Shown piece by piece: positions 38,641 to 48,372 of a DNA stretch of 64,000 bases. Below the pieces are notes generated by a model. The model saw only the letters and a list, made by a program, of their open reading frames with translations. It was not told the origin of the DNA and ran no database searches. Source of the stretch: Exiguobacterium acetylicum DSM 20416 (lineage in GTDB: Bacteria > Bacillota > Bacilli > Exiguobacteriales > Exiguobacteriaceae); the NCBI RefSeq assembly GCF_000702605.1, contig NZ_JNIR01000001.1, positions 1,974,501 through 2,038,500 of the forward strand. The letters are read 5' to 3'. Position 1 is the first letter of the stretch. Each line of letters opens with the position of its first letter. Made by a program: the position numbers and the translations under genes.

Positions 38641-38676
38641 AAACGGTCTCTCACTAGAAGTTAAGAGACCGTTTTT
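38641..38676. terminator. bidirectional terminator-like hairpin
   Basis: AAACGGTCTCT and AGAGACCGTTT form a perfect 11-bp stem with a 12-nt loop, followed by TTTAG; also able to end minus-strand transcription from the orphan gene. Confidence 0.7.
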
Positions 38677-38809
38677 AGTTGATTTCATTCAATTTGAGAC
38701 TGCAAATCACATTGTCTTCATCACACCGGTAACGGTAATGATAAGTGTGAATCAAGATCGTCTACTTACTAAAATTCGTTTAGTATTTTAAGAAGTACTT
38801 TTTACAGAT

Positions 38810-39490
38810 TCAATCTTCTAAGTCATATTTCAAACTAGAAAATGAACGACTTACCTTAAAATTGAAATCAATAAGAGTATTTAAATCGTATTTCTTTTGC
38901 TGATACATCTCTTTCATGAATTGCAAGAAAATGTAGCAACACGTATATAAATCGTCTCCAGTGTCTTCTCTCATCGAAGCATAATCAATTTCTTCACCTA
39001 GCGAATCATACACAATCGTTTCAAACTCTAAATTCGTATGCCACATAAAATCTAAAAATCCTTGTAGGACTGCCTTCTTATACATATCTAGTGGAAAAGT
39101 AGCCAAGATTTTATTTTTATAATAAAACTCTACTACTTTTTTTTGATAGAAAAATCGAATGATAAAGTTAGAAGAAATTTCCTCGCTCTCATATTGTAAA
39201 GACCAGTTTGATTTTTCAATGTCATATAGTTCACTTGTCGATACACTTTTTATTAAAGCGTGCCAAAACATGTATAGCTCACTTACATGTGCGTCAAAGG
39301 GAAGTGGTTCACCATCTATACAAAAAACAACTTTTCCAGAAGGATACCCGTCAGTTCGACCAAATGCATAATTAAATACATCGTTGTCTTTTAAATCGGT
39401 CATCTTTATGAACCCTGGGTATTCTTGATTAATATCTAGTTCTTTTTTTTCAGGAGGAATTTTAATGAAACTCTTAACTTCCAAATGCAT
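38810..39490 (-). CDS. hypothetical protein in AT-rich segment
   Basis: 226 residues, acidic, no signal or membrane segment and no motif I recognise. It is much richer in A and T, Lys, Phe and Tyr than its neighbours, which suggests recent transfer. A good GAAAGGACG site lies before ATG 39490. Its small size, acidity and solitary position resemble immunity-type orphan proteins, but that is only a guess. Confidence 0.7.
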   Translation of the reverse strand: MHLEVKSFIKIPPEKKELDINQEYPGFIKMTDLKDNDVFNYAFGRTDGYPSGKVVFCIDGEPLPFDAHVSELYMFWHALIKSVSTSELYDIEKSNWSLQYESEEISSNFIIRFFYQKKVVEFYYKNKILATFPLDMYKKAVLQGFLDFMWHTNLEFETIVYDSLGEEIDYASMREDTGDDLYTCCYIFLQFMKEMYQQKKYDLNTLIDFNFKVSRSFSSLKYDLED

Positions 39491-39577
39491 AATAAAATCG
39501 TCCTTTCATTTATGAGCATACTTCCTACCTGAGGACAGCGAAGAATTCGAAGACGTCCAATATACTCTATGTCTTTA

Positions 39578-40393
39578 TCATCCATGCGTTCGCTGATGTA
39601 TCTGTCGCAAACACTCTTCAATCAAGACAAGACTCGATTGTCCTTCCCATTTCAATCGGAAATAGAGTGTCTGCAACATCTGTTTGACGTTACGATACGT
39701 CGTCCACTCCGCATCCCCCCATGTCACGTCACTCTCAAGCCACTCCTTAATATTACGTTCGATTCGTTGTAATAGGAGGCCTTCCGACAGTCCATGGCGA
39801 CAAGCTTGCAACCATGCCGTCACCATCCGGTCCGCTTCTTCATCGATATAGAGATAATCGGACCGTGTCAACTGACGAATCATCGCATCAATCGCTCCGA
39901 GTTCCTCCTGCGGACGACTCGCTGTATGCGTAAACCAAACCGCATAGACATCGGCGATATGTGCCATGCTGTGTGCCCACCCCATTCCATCAATGAATCC
40001 ACGGACATCCTTCTCTTGCTCCAAATAGGTTTTTAAGTAAGTCGACAGCCGATTCAGCTGACTTTGCGTCAATAAGTGTCTTGTTTTATCCATCACTAAC
40101 AGTTCAGCAAGTGCTAATGCTGAAAATGATCGTGTCAGAACAGCTGTTGTGTCCGCTGTTCCCATCCGGTACATCAATCCATGCCCGCTTAAAATGAAAT
40201 CGAAAATTCGATTGGTGTCTTCTATCGTAAAGGACTCTGATGCGATGTAGGTCGCTAACTGCGGATAGATCAATCCATCCCGCAACTCAGAATCCGTCGA
40301 ACCAATATGTAGAAGTAACTCATCGAGTAATGCAGGCGTTGTATTCGCGTTTTGTTGCAACAGTTCCTTTAACTCTTGTTCTGTGCGTGCCAT
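39578..40393 (-). CDS. DUF2785 domain protein
   Basis: 271 residues, mostly helical. The blocks TRSFSALALAELL (about 109-121) and GMGWAHSMAHIADV (about 137-150) match my recollection of DUF2785. Function unknown. GAGAGGAG lies 9 nt before the ATG. Confidence 0.8.
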   Translation of the reverse strand: MARTEQELKELLQQNANTTPALLDELLLHIGSTDSELRDGLIYPQLATYIASESFTIEDTNRIFDFILSGHGLMYRMGTADTTAVLTRSFSALALAELLVMDKTRHLLTQSQLNRLSTYLKTYLEQEKDVRGFIDGMGWAHSMAHIADVYAVWFTHTASRPQEELGAIDAMIRQLTRSDYLYIDEEADRMVTAWLQACRHGLSEGLLLQRIERNIKEWLESDVTWGDAEWTTYRNVKQMLQTLYFRLKWEGQSSLVLIEECLRQIHQRTHG

Positions 40394-40415
40394 TCTGTCA
40401 TCTCCTCTCTAAATC

Positions 40416-40450
40416 AAAAAAAGACGATGCAACGTTGCATCGCCTTCTTT
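40416..40450 (-). terminator. terminator of the proline dehydrogenase gene
   Basis: Minus strand GGCGATGCAAC/GTTGCATCGTC stem followed by seven T, adjacent to the stop codon. Confidence 0.87.
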
Positions 40451-40452
40451 TC

Positions 40453-41370
40453 TTATCCTTTAACCATCCCTTTAAGAACGAAGGCAACGTTTGCCGGTCG
40501 TTCTGCTAAGCGGCGCATGAAGTAACCGTACCAGTCACGTCCATAAGGGACGTAGACGCGGACTTTATAGCCTTGTTTGACGAGTTCGAGTTGACGCTCG
40601 ACACGGATACCGAATAACATCTGGAATTCGAACTGGTCTTTTTCAATCCCGTTTTCTTTAGCGTAACGGATAACTTGCTCGATCATCGCATCGTCATGCG
40701 TTGCGACGGCAGCATAGTTTCCGAGTGATAATTGTAATTTCACGAGCTTGATGTAGTTGTGATCGACGTCTTCTTTTTCTGGGAACGCCACCGTTGCCGG
40801 CTCTTTGTATGCTCCTTTGACGATTCGGAGATTCGTTTCGAAACGTCCGACACGTTTGATATCATCTTCCGACCGGTAGAGATACGACTGGATGACCGTT
40901 CCGATGTTATCGAAAGATTGGCGCAATTCTTCAAACAATTGAATCGTCTTTTCACAACGTGGCTCATCTTCCATGTCGATTGTGACGAAGACACCAAGTT
41001 CTTTCGCTCGCGTTAAGATCCGTTCCATGTTCGAGCGGATCAAGTCGTCCGAAATATCGAGTCCGAGTGATGTCAGTTTCAACGAGAGTTGCGAGTCTAA
41101 TTTTTCTTCCGCAATCATCTCTACCGCACGAATACATTCCTGTGTCATCATCTCTGCTTCCGCCACCGTCGAGATGAACTCCCCTAAATGGTCCATCGTG
41201 ACGCATAACCCTTTTGCGTTCAATTCCTGGATCGCCCGTTTTGATGCTTCCAATGAATCCCCTGCCACGAAGCGACTTGCTCCGAATTTAAGCCCGTATC
41301 GCTTGGCGAGACCGTTCAATGTCTTGTTTTGCGATAAGAAGATAAAACCATCCCGTAGTACTTTTTCCAT
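40453..41370 (-). CDS. proline dehydrogenase
   Basis: 305-residue FAD enzyme oxidising proline to pyrroline-5-carboxylate, monofunctional Firmicute type (PutB/FadM-like). Family blocks: KLTSLGLDIS (about 98-107), DMEDEPRCEKTIQLF (about 130), IQSYLYRSEDD, RIVKGAYKEP, ATHDD and EFQMLFGIR-VERQ plus RVYVPYGRDWYGYFMRRLAERPAN at the C-terminus. ATG 41370 or GTG 41373 both fit the GGGGGA site. Monocistronic; its dehydrogenase partner is elsewhere. Confidence 0.93.
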   Translation of the reverse strand: MEKVLRDGFIFLSQNKTLNGLAKRYGLKFGASRFVAGDSLEASKRAIQELNAKGLCVTMDHLGEFISTVAEAEMMTQECIRAVEMIAEEKLDSQLSLKLTSLGLDISDDLIRSNMERILTRAKELGVFVTIDMEDEPRCEKTIQLFEELRQSFDNIGTVIQSYLYRSEDDIKRVGRFETNLRIVKGAYKEPATVAFPEKEDVDHNYIKLVKLQLSLGNYAAVATHDDAMIEQVIRYAKENGIEKDQFEFQMLFGIRVERQLELVKQGYKVRVYVPYGRDWYGYFMRRLAERPANVAFVLKGMVKG

Positions 41371-41454
41371 CACTCATGATTCCCCCTAAATAAATGCTAG
41401 GCTGTTTTACCGTATCGGTTCACATCTCTGCACTCATATTATGCCATAAAGCGC

Positions 41455-42129
41455 TTACATACGCTCTTTATTTCGTTTATTTTTGAGAATCCGTTGAGCA
41501 ACAAGTCCTACGGCAAAGAATAGGACATATAGTCCGATCGCAACGAAAAATTGCCAGGAGAACGGATCACGAAGGCTTGAGCCGATATTGTTGTAAACGA
41601 ACGCACCGGGAATGATCCCGAGATAGTTGGCGATAGCGAACTGTTTAAAGCGGATTTTCGATAATCCAGACGCGTAGCTGATCGCGTCAAACGGAAATAG
41701 TGGAATCAACCGAACGACGAGCACGACGAGGAAACCGTTCGTCGCAATCCGTTCGTCGAGTACGTTCAGCTTCCCTTTTCCAATCAACTTCTCGACGCCA
41801 CGGCGACCGAGCAATCGAGCGATCCAAAAGCTGAGCAAACCGCCGGTACCAGCACCAATAACATCAAGTAACGTTCCGAGCCACGGTCCGTACGTATACC
41901 CACCAAATAACGTAAGCAAGCTCGCCGGGAAAAAGACGAGTGGTCGGACAGTGTAGGCGAGCACGTAAAGCAACATCCCGGTCAGACCTTGATCCCGTAC
42001 CCAATCCGATAATGCTTGAATGTCGAATTGCTCCAACATTCCCGACATCCGGAAATACAGGAGCAATCCAAGTCCAAACATAAAATACAGCGTGATCGGG
42101 AGCCAGTCCCGGAGCCGTAGTTTCTTCAT
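41455..42129 (-). CDS. TVP38/TMEM64 (VTT domain) membrane protein
   Basis: 224 residues with five to six membrane helices and the VTT core FFPASLLTLFGGYTYGPWLGTLLDVIGA (about 67-94) and FDAISYASGLSKIRFKQF. VTT proteins are thought to act in lipid transfer or metal handling. The ATG at 42129 overlaps the hemolysin III stop by 4 bp, which supports this start. Confidence 0.88.
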   Translation of the reverse strand: MKKLRLRDWLPITLYFMFGLGLLLYFRMSGMLEQFDIQALSDWVRDQGLTGMLLYVLAYTVRPLVFFPASLLTLFGGYTYGPWLGTLLDVIGAGTGGLLSFWIARLLGRRGVEKLIGKGKLNVLDERIATNGFLVVLVVRLIPLFPFDAISYASGLSKIRFKQFAIANYLGIIPGAFVYNNIGSSLRDPFSWQFFVAIGLYVLFFAVGLVAQRILKNKRNKERM

Positions 42130-42839
42130 GACATCGTCGCCGGAGCAACGTAGTAGAAAATCGAGAGGAAGATCAGGACACTGCCGGCAAGGACGAACAG
42201 ATGCCAAATCGCGTGGTTATACGGCAAGCGTGCCCAAACGTAGAAAATGACGCCAAGAGAATACGAGAGTCCCCCACCGAGAAGCAGTAAGAAGCCTTGT
42301 AACCCGAGTGCTTCATAGATCGGCTTGATTGCAAATAGACAACACCAGCCGAGAATCAGATAAGATGCATTCGAAATCCAAACGTACTTACCTGTCGAAT
42401 AGAGCTTCCAGATGATGCCGAGCGTTCCGACACCCCAGACGATTCCAAGCAACGTCCAGCCGAGCGGACCACGGAGTGTGATCAAAGCGAACGGTGTATA
42501 ACTACCGGCAATCAAGAGATAGATACCGGCGTGATCTAAAATTTGCAAGACCTTGTTCGCTTTCGTATGCATCAGCGAATGCATCAAGGTCGAGAACAGA
42601 TAAAGGAGAATCATCGTTGCCCCGAAGATACTGACAGCGGTGACGTTCCAAGCGCTACCTGATTTCGTCGCCTGCAAAATCAATAGGACCAGCGCGACGA
42701 TACTGAAAATGACACCCAATCCGTGTGTAATGGCACTGGCGATTTCCTCTTTCAAGGAATCACCTTTTGCGAGCAGCTCTTCGATCGTTTCTTTCGATTG
42801 TTGCTTGATCGTTTGCTTAAGTTCTTTTTTGGTAACCAA
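42126..42839 (-). CDS. hemolysin III (PAQR-like) family membrane protein
   Basis: 237 residues, seven membrane helices. PAQR metal motifs: SAITHGLGV (about 34-42), S-x3-H in STLMHSLMHT and a C-terminal HAIWHLFVLAG with two histidines. Possible Zn-dependent hydrolase; hemolytic activity is historic. The likely start is TTG 42839, 6 nt after AGTAGGTG; an ATG 30 nt upstream has no site. Coupled to the VTT gene. Confidence 0.87.
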   Translation of the reverse strand: MVTKKELKQTIKQQSKETIEELLAKGDSLKEEIASAITHGLGVIFSIVALVLLILQATKSGSAWNVTAVSIFGATMILLYLFSTLMHSLMHTKANKVLQILDHAGIYLLIAGSYTPFALITLRGPLGWTLLGIVWGVGTLGIIWKLYSTGKYVWISNASYLILGWCCLFAIKPIYEALGLQGFLLLLGGGLSYSLGVIFYVWARLPYNHAIWHLFVLAGSVLIFLSIFYYVAPATMS

Positions 42840-42976
42840 TCGAACACCTACTTTCTGACTGAAAAACATACGACTATGTGTTTGATTATACGCCCTTACG
42901 AGACAGCATGCCTATTGAAAGATTCTGTCGATTTGATGACAACCGTCATCTGTTTGTCTTTTCCCATTTCTCTATC

Positions 42977-43008
42977 AAAAAAATCCACATCGCGTATGCG
43001 ATATGGAT
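42977..43008 (-). terminator. terminator of the histidine operon
   Basis: Minus strand AATCCATATCGC-ATAC-GCGATGTGGATT followed by T run, 5 nt from the hisE stop. Confidence 0.88.
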
Positions 43009-43013
43009 TCTGT

Positions 43014-43316
43014 TTACCACTGTTCAATATCCGGGCGATCCTTGAACGTCGATTTTGTTCCGTGACGTTCGTTAAGGACGGCTTCGACTTCTTTGAATGA
43101 GACACCACGCTCAGCGAGCAAGACCGTTAAGTGATACAACAAGTCTGCTGTCTCTTCTGCTAACGTATCGTTACCGGCGAGGACGACTTCAAATGCCTCT
43201 TCGCCGAATTTCTTCGCGATCTTCTCATACCCAGAAGCGATCAAATAGTTCGTATAGGATTCTGCTTCCTTGGCGTCAATCTTCGCTTTGACCGTCTGTT
43301 CCAGTTCGTATAACAT
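43014..43316 (-). CDS. hisE: phosphoribosyl-ATP pyrophosphatase HisE
   Basis: 100-residue MazG-like all-helical enzyme, step 2 of histidine synthesis. Signature EKIAKKFGEEAFEVVLA and EETADLLYHLTVLL. It starts within hisI (41-nt overlap), unlike many bacteria where hisI and hisE are fused. Last gene of the operon. Confidence 0.95.
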   Translation of the reverse strand: MLYELEQTVKAKIDAKEAESYTNYLIASGYEKIAKKFGEEAFEVVLAGNDTLAEETADLLYHLTVLLAERGVSFKEVEAVLNERHGTKSTFKDRPDIEQW

Positions 43317-43629
43317 CGGGCACCTCCACTTCCGTATAGAAACAACTGCGATTTCCGGTATGGCATGTCGGACCGTTCGCTTTGACCGCAATCAATAGAC
43401 TGTCCTGATCACAATCGATCCACATCCGTTTGAGCTCAAGCGTGTTCCCGCTCGTCTCCCCTTTCGTCCAAAGACGATTCTTCGTCCGTGAGAAGAAGGT
43501 GACAAGACCGGTCGCAAGCGTCTTATCATAGGCGGCTTGGTCCATGAAGCCGACCATCAAGACATCGTTCGTCTGCTCGTCGACGACGACAGCAGCGACG
43601 AGTCCTTTTGAAAAATTCAATGTCGTCAT
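43276..43629 (-). CDS. hisI: phosphoribosyl-AMP cyclohydrolase HisI
   Basis: 117 residues, step 3 of the pathway, Zn/Mg enzyme. Metal-site motifs [11 protein letters not shown] (about 70-80) and [10 protein letters not shown] (about 88-97) are intact. Overlaps hisF by 4 bp and hisE by 41 bp. Confidence 0.95.
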   Translation of the reverse strand: MTTLNFSKGLVAAVVVDEQTNDVLMVGFMDQAAYDKTLATGLVTFFSRTKNRLWTKGETSGNTLELKRMWIDCDQDSLLIAVKANGPTCHTGNRSCFYTEVEVPDVIRTGTDGQSED

Positions 43630-44375
43630 CGGACTTTGACTCCCCGTTCTTTGAGGTAAGCTTTCGTTTCCGGCATCGTGTATGTCGCTTCATGGAAAAT
43701 CGAAGCAGCTAAGGCTGCGTCGGCGCCTGCTTCCAAACCTTCCGCCAAGTGATCGAGCGTTCCAACACCGCCGGAAGCAATGATCGGCACGTTGACGACT
43801 TCACGCAGACGACGGATCAAGGCGAGGTCATAGCCGTTTTTTGTGCCGTCAGCGTCCATCGACGTGACGAGTAACTCACCGGCACCAAGCGCGACCGCTT
43901 CCTGCGCCCATTCGATCGCGTCACGTCCGACCGGTTGTGTGCCACCGTGTGAGAAGACCCCCCACGAGTCGCCTGTCTGTTTCGCATCGATTGCGACGAC
44001 CGTCGCTTGGACACCAAACAGCCGGCTGACTTCTTGAATCAATTGCGGATTTTGAAGCGCTGACGAGTTGAGTGAGACTTTATCAGCACCGGCACGAATC
44101 AACCGTTTCGCATCTTCAATCGTCTTAATTCCGCCACCAACCGTAAACGGCATATAGATGACTTCTGCGACGCGTTCGACGATATCAAGCATCGTTTCGC
44201 GTCCTTCTTGGGTTGCTGAGATATCGAGCAAGACGAGTTCGTCCGCCCCTTGCTCGTAATAGTATTTCGCGACGGCGACCGGGTCACCAAGATCACGTAA
44301 GTTCTGGAATTTAACCCCTTTGACGACACGCCCTTCCTTGACGTCAAGACAGGGAATGATTCGTTTCATCAACAT
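43626..44375 (-). CDS. hisF: imidazole glycerol phosphate synthase cyclase HisF
   Basis: 249-residue TIM barrel that makes IGP and AICAR with ammonia from HisH. Opening [17 protein letters not shown] carries the catalytic Asp; the second Asp is in [13 protein letters not shown]. The start at ATG 44375 is preferred because AGAGGTG is 8 nt upstream. Confidence 0.97.
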   Translation of the reverse strand: MLMKRIIPCLDVKEGRVVKGVKFQNLRDLGDPVAVAKYYYEQGADELVLLDISATQEGRETMLDIVERVAEVIYMPFTVGGGIKTIEDAKRLIRAGADKVSLNSSALQNPQLIQEVSRLFGVQATVVAIDAKQTGDSWGVFSHGGTQPVGRDAIEWAQEAVALGAGELLVTSMDADGTKNGYDLALIRRLREVVNVPIIASGGVGTLDHLAEGLEAGADAALAASIFHEATYTMPETKAYLKERGVKVR

Positions 44376-45073
44376 ACGCGTAACACCTCTTTTAAGGCGA
44401 GTGATCCGTCGAGTAACGCCCGACCGACGACTGCTCCGTCCATCCCGATTTCTTTCAGACGCGCGACGTCGTCAACTGTCGTCACACCACCGGAAGCAAT
44501 CAATTCGACCCCTTCCCGTTTTAACCGATCGAGGCCATCGACGTCTGGTCCCATCATCATCCCGTCACGTGAAATGTCCGTATACAGGAACGTCTTGATC
44601 CCTTTACCGATCAAGTGTGTCATTGCCTCTTCGAGCGTCCAACCGCTCGCTTCAAGCCAACCGCGAGTTTGGACGATGCCTTCTTTGGCATCCAACGCAA
44701 CGGCCAGTTTATCACCAGCGAGGGCAATCATCTGCTCGAGTAACGCTTCGTCTTCAAGAGCGACCGTGCCGACGAGAATCCGGTCGATTCCGGCACCGAC
44801 GTATGCTTCGACGGTCTCGATGTTACGGACACCACCACCAGCTTCCACGAACAACCCGGTCTCCTTTTTGATGTCGGCGATCAAGTTCAAGTGCAATGGT
44901 TCGCCGGCTTTCGCCCCGTCAAGATCGATCAAGTGGATTGCTGTTGCCCCGTCTTCTTTGAAGCGCTTCGCGATCGTCAGTGCATCGCCGAAGAATGTCT
45001 GTTGGTCAAAATCTCCTTGCTTCAGGCGTACAGCCTGTCCGCTCATTAAATCGATTGCTGGGTAGAGTTGCAT
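44369..45073 (-). CDS. hisA: ProFAR isomerase HisA
   Basis: 234-residue TIM barrel. Opening [15 protein letters not shown] with the catalytic Asp; second Asp in [12 protein letters not shown]. Overlaps hisH (28 nt) and hisF (7 nt). The start at 45073 follows GGAGAGAG. Confidence 0.96.
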   Translation of the reverse strand: MQLYPAIDLMSGQAVRLKQGDFDQQTFFGDALTIAKRFKEDGATAIHLIDLDGAKAGEPLHLNLIADIKKETGLFVEAGGGVRNIETVEAYVGAGIDRILVGTVALEDEALLEQMIALAGDKLAVALDAKEGIVQTRGWLEASGWTLEEAMTHLIGKGIKTFLYTDISRDGMMMGPDVDGLDRLKREGVELIASGGVTTVDDVARLKEIGMDGAVVGRALLDGSLALKEVLRVC

Positions 45074-45633
45074 GTCGTCTCTCTCCATTCCTTCAGTAGT
45101 TTCAGTCCGACTTCGCCACTCTTTTCCGGGTGGAACTGCATCCCGGTGACTTGTCCTTTTTGAACGATTGCTGGGACGAGACGTCCGTATTCAACCGCGT
45201 CGACGATCCATTCTGGGTCACAAACAGCGCCGTACGAGTGGACGAAATAGACCGCTTCGCCGTGGTTCGTCAGCTGGTGCCAACCCATGTGCGGCAAGCG
45301 GACGTCGCTCGGTAGTTTTTCGATCGTTCCCGGTAAGATCCCGAGACCTTCCGTCAGTCCATCTTCGTCACTTGATTCAAAGAGCAGTTGCATTCCGAGA
45401 CAAATTCCGAGGAATGGTTTCTTTTCCGCTTGTTCTTTTAAGAAGTCGACGAGTCCCGTTTCCTTCAGGCGCTCCATTGCCGGTGCATAAGCACCAACAC
45501 CCGGTAAGACAAGTGCTTCTGCTTGGTCGAGCAACTCCGTGTCACTCGTGACGATGACTGCTTCGCCGAGCTCCTTTAACGCCCGCTCGACATTCGCGAT
45601 ATTCCCGACGCCATAATCGACGATTGCTATCAT
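45046..45633 (-). CDS. hisH: imidazole glycerol phosphate synthase glutaminase HisH
   Basis: 195-residue class I glutamine amidotransferase. Catalytic Cys in LGICLGMQLL (about residue 77) and His/Glu in QFHPEKSG (about 175-177). Supplies ammonia to HisF. Confidence 0.97.
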   Translation of the reverse strand: MIAIVDYGVGNIANVERALKELGEAVIVTSDTELLDQAEALVLPGVGAYAPAMERLKETGLVDFLKEQAEKKPFLGICLGMQLLFESSDEDGLTEGLGILPGTIEKLPSDVRLPHMGWHQLTNHGEAVYFVHSYGAVCDPEWIVDAVEYGRLVPAIVQKGQVTGMQFHPEKSGEVGLKLLKEWRETTCNSTQQSI

Positions 45634-46211
45634 TGATCAATCAACCCTTTCGTAGACGGTACCCCTTCGCTCGTCACGGCGACTGCCTGACGGACGGCTC
45701 GACCGAGTGCTTTGAACAACCCTTCGATCATGTGGTGGGTGTTTGAACCATATAAGACTTCGGCATGAATTGTCATCCGAGCACTCCGGGATAAGCCTTG
45801 GAAGAACTCTTCTGCGAGTTCCGTATCAAAGTCACCGAGCTTCGGATTCTTGAAACTAGCACGGAAGACGGTGAACGGACGACCGCTGAAATCAAGGACG
45901 ACCGACGCAAGGGTCTCATCCATCGGTACACGCGATTCGCCGTAGCGTTCGATCCCGGCTTTATCACCGAGTGCTTCCGTCAATGCTGCCCCGAGGACGA
46001 TCGCGGTATCTTCGACTGTGTGATGGGCATCAATCCACGTATCACCTTTTGCGGTTACCTTCAGACCAATCCGGGCCTGGAAGGCAAATAATGTCAACAT
46101 ATGATCAAAGAAGCCGACACCGGTCTTGATCTCAACCGGACCTCCTGCGAGATCAATCTCGACTTTGATGTCTGACTCTGCACTTACTCGTTCGCTTGCG
46201 CCACGCCGCAT
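45630..46211 (-). CDS. hisB: imidazoleglycerol-phosphate dehydratase HisB
   Basis: 193 residues, monofunctional dehydratase (no phosphatase domain). Mn-ligand motifs GFFDHML (about 37-43), DAHHTVEDTAI, and later HAEVLYGSNTHHMIEGLFK. GAGGAGG lies 7 nt before ATG 46211. Overlaps hisC by 28 nt. Confidence 0.96.
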   Translation of the reverse strand: MRRGASERVSAESDIKVEIDLAGGPVEIKTGVGFFDHMLTLFAFQARIGLKVTAKGDTWIDAHHTVEDTAIVLGAALTEALGDKAGIERYGESRVPMDETLASVVLDFSGRPFTVFRASFKNPKLGDFDTELAEEFFQGLSRSARMTIHAEVLYGSNTHHMIEGLFKALGRAVRQAVAVTSEGVPSTKGLIDQ

Positions 46212-47155
46212 CGTAATTCCTCCTCTACACACGTTTCTAATACTTGCATCGCTTCTGGTGATCCACAACTGACACGGAAGGCCTGGTCAAACAAACGGAT
46301 TCGTAATCCGACGTCAGCACAACGCTGCGTAAAGCGTTCGGCTACCGGATACTCGACATAGACGAAGTTCGCTGCACTCGGATATGTCTTGCCGATCGGG
46401 GCGAGAATCCGTTCGATCGCTTCGCGGCTCGCGTACGTTTCTTCTAAGACCCGATCGAGTTCCGGTTCTGCCATGATGGCGATGCCGACAGCTGCTGATA
46501 GACCAGAGACGTTATACGGTGATTTAATCTGTTCGATTTCTTCAATGATTTGTTCGCTCGCGATGACAAAACCAAGTCGGAGCGATGCGAGTCCGAACGC
46601 TTTTGAGAGCGTCCGTAAGATAATCGCTTTCGGATACTCTTCCAGTAGATGAAGCATCGATTGTTCGAGCGCGAAGTCGATGTAGGCCTCATCGATGACG
46701 ACGTATTTACCACTGTCGAGCAAGCGACGGATGTCCGCTTCCTTCCGGAGGACACCAGACGGATTGTGTGGGTGGCTCAGGAAGATGATCTCACCCGGTG
46801 CTGCGATCAATCCCTCAACGTCAAGCGCCATCTCGTCAAGTAACGGTACCCGTTCAAACGGTGCCCGTGCGCGGTCAGCGTAGAACTGGTACATGACGAA
46901 GTCAGGTTCTGAGGCGATGACCGGCATGCCGGGTCCCCCGTAGCGGGCACATAAGTAGCCGATTAACTCGTCCGAGCCGTTTCCGGCGACGAGTTGCGTC
47001 GGACGGACACCGGCGTATGTTGCGTACGATGCCTTAACTTGATCGATGATCTCGACAGGATATTCATTTAAAGGGAACGTTGCGATCAATTCCTGGATCG
47101 CTTCGATCCCGACTGGACTGTGGGTCGTGAATCGTTCGTTTTGGTGTAATCGCAT
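46184..47155 (-). CDS. hisC: histidinol-phosphate aminotransferase HisC
   Basis: 323-residue PLP aminotransferase, a little shorter than the usual ~350 at the N-terminus. PLP-Lys in RTLSKAFGLASLRLG (about 198); GNGSDELI and VIDEAYIDF present. Overlaps hisD by one base. Confidence 0.94.
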   Translation of the reverse strand: MRLHQNERFTTHSPVGIEAIQELIATFPLNEYPVEIIDQVKASYATYAGVRPTQLVAGNGSDELIGYLCARYGGPGMPVIASEPDFVMYQFYADRARAPFERVPLLDEMALDVEGLIAAPGEIIFLSHPHNPSGVLRKEADIRRLLDSGKYVVIDEAYIDFALEQSMLHLLEEYPKAIILRTLSKAFGLASLRLGFVIASEQIIEEIEQIKSPYNVSGLSAAVGIAIMAEPELDRVLEETYASREAIERILAPIGKTYPSAANFVYVEYPVAERFTQRCADVGLRIRLFDQAFRVSCGSPEAMQVLETCVEEELRCGVAQANE

Positions 47156-48372
47156 TAGTCTTCCCTCACTTCGATGGCTTGTGCGTGTGCTTCGAGTCCT
47201 TCGACCCGAGCAACGGTCTTCGCTGCGTTCGCGAGACGTTGTACGCCTGCGCGTGTTGCTTCGAGCATCGTCTGGTGGCGCAGGAACGTCCGTGCTGATA
47301 ATCCAGACGCAAAACGAGCTGTTCCGGATGTCGGTAAGACGTGGTTCGTTCCGGCGACGTAATCACCAAGTGTTTCCGGTGTCTCGTGACCGAGGAAAAT
47401 CATCCCGGCGTGACGGATCGATTTGACGACCTCTTGCGGATTGGCAACGGCAAGTTCCAAGTGTTCCGCTGCGAGACGGTTCGCTTCTTCGATCGCTTTC
47501 TCAAGTGGAGCGACGAAGACGCCACCGTTTTCCATTGCACGACGGGCAATCTCTTGACGCGGCAATTGTTGTAAGCGTCGCTCGATCTCCGCATCTACCG
47601 CTTGTTTCATCTCTTCCGTCGGCACGAAGGCGATCGCGACAGCATCACGGTCGTGTTCGGCTTGCGCGAGTAAGTCTGCTGCGATCCGGTCTGGATGCGC
47701 TGTTTCGTCCGCGATGACGACGACTTCTGATGGACCAGCGACGGAGTCGATGCCGACAATTCCGTAGACTTGGCGTTTTGCTTCAGCGACGAAGCGGTTC
47801 CCGGGTCCGACGATCAAATCGACGGCTTGGATGCTTTCTGTTCCGAATGTCAGCGCGGCGACAGCTTGTGCTCCACCAATCGTATAGATTTCTGTCACAC
47901 CAGCGATCCGAGCCGCAACGAGCACCTCATCACTTAAGTTCGTCATCGGTGTCACCATGACGACGCGTTCGACACCAGCAACTTTCGCTGGGATGGCGTT
48001 CATCAAGACCGTCGACGGATAACTTGCTGCACCACCTGGAACGTAGATCCCGACCGAATCAACGGGAACGAACCGTTGACGTCGTGTCACGTCTGCTTCG
48101 ACGAGTTCGATGTCGGACGGCAGTTCTTGTTCGTGCCATTCGACGAGTCGTGTCGCCATCAACTTCAACGAGTCGATCAAGTTGGCATCTGCCTGTTCGA
48201 AGGCTTGTGTGATCCGTGTTTCACTAAGACGGAAGTCCTCGAGATCGACCTGATCGAATTGGTTCGTGTAATCGCGGACAGCAGCGTCACCGTCTGTTGC
48301 GACGCGTTCGAGAATCGCGCGGACCGCGAGCTCCGTGTCGCGATCGATGCTGAAAGGTTTTGTCGGTGTCAT
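47155..48372 (-). CDS. hisD: histidinol dehydrogenase HisD
   Basis: 405 residues, Zn/NAD enzyme for the last two steps. Motifs: YVPGGAASYPSTVLMNAIPAKVAGV (about 109-133), DLIVGPGNRFVAEAKRQVYG, AGPSEVVVIAD, C-terminal HVLPTSGTARFASGLS. AAGGAGTGA precedes ATG 48372; the longer frame enters hisG. Confidence 0.97.
   Translation of the reverse strand: MTPTKPFSIDRDTELAVRAILERVATDGDAAVRDYTNQFDQVDLEDFRLSETRITQAFEQADANLIDSLKLMATRLVEWHEQELPSDIELVEADVTRRQRFVPVDSVGIYVPGGAASYPSTVLMNAIPAKVAGVERVVMVTPMTNLSDEVLVAARIAGVTEIYTIGGAQAVAALTFGTESIQAVDLIVGPGNRFVAEAKRQVYGIVGIDSVAGPSEVVVIADETAHPDRIAADLLAQAEHDRDAVAIAFVPTEEMKQAVDAEIERRLQQLPRQEIARRAMENGGVFVAPLEKAIEEANRLAAEHLELAVANPQEVVKSIRHAGMIFLGHETPETLGDYVAGTNHVLPTSGTARFASGLSARTFLRHQTMLEATRAGVQRLANAAKTVARVEGLEAHAQAIEVRED

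Larger units (their letters stand above)
38447..38809. other. 363-bp intergenic region with structured element and two terminators
   Basis: No supportable gene. 38501-38560 folds as a nested hairpin (AGACA/TGTCT, CAAG/CTTG, CC/GG, CATCC/GGATG), followed by a terminator at 38569 and a second at 38641. On either strand it could be a small RNA or a dispersed repeat. The last 130 bp turn AT-rich toward the orphan gene. Confidence 0.5.

Noticed and set aside
38479-38688. 69-residue minus-strand frame
   Set aside because: No ribosome site and it runs through two terminator hairpins.
42890-42976. Small hairpin GATGAC/GTCATC between hisE and the hemolysin III gene
   Set aside because: Short stem and no plus-strand gene in front of it to terminate.
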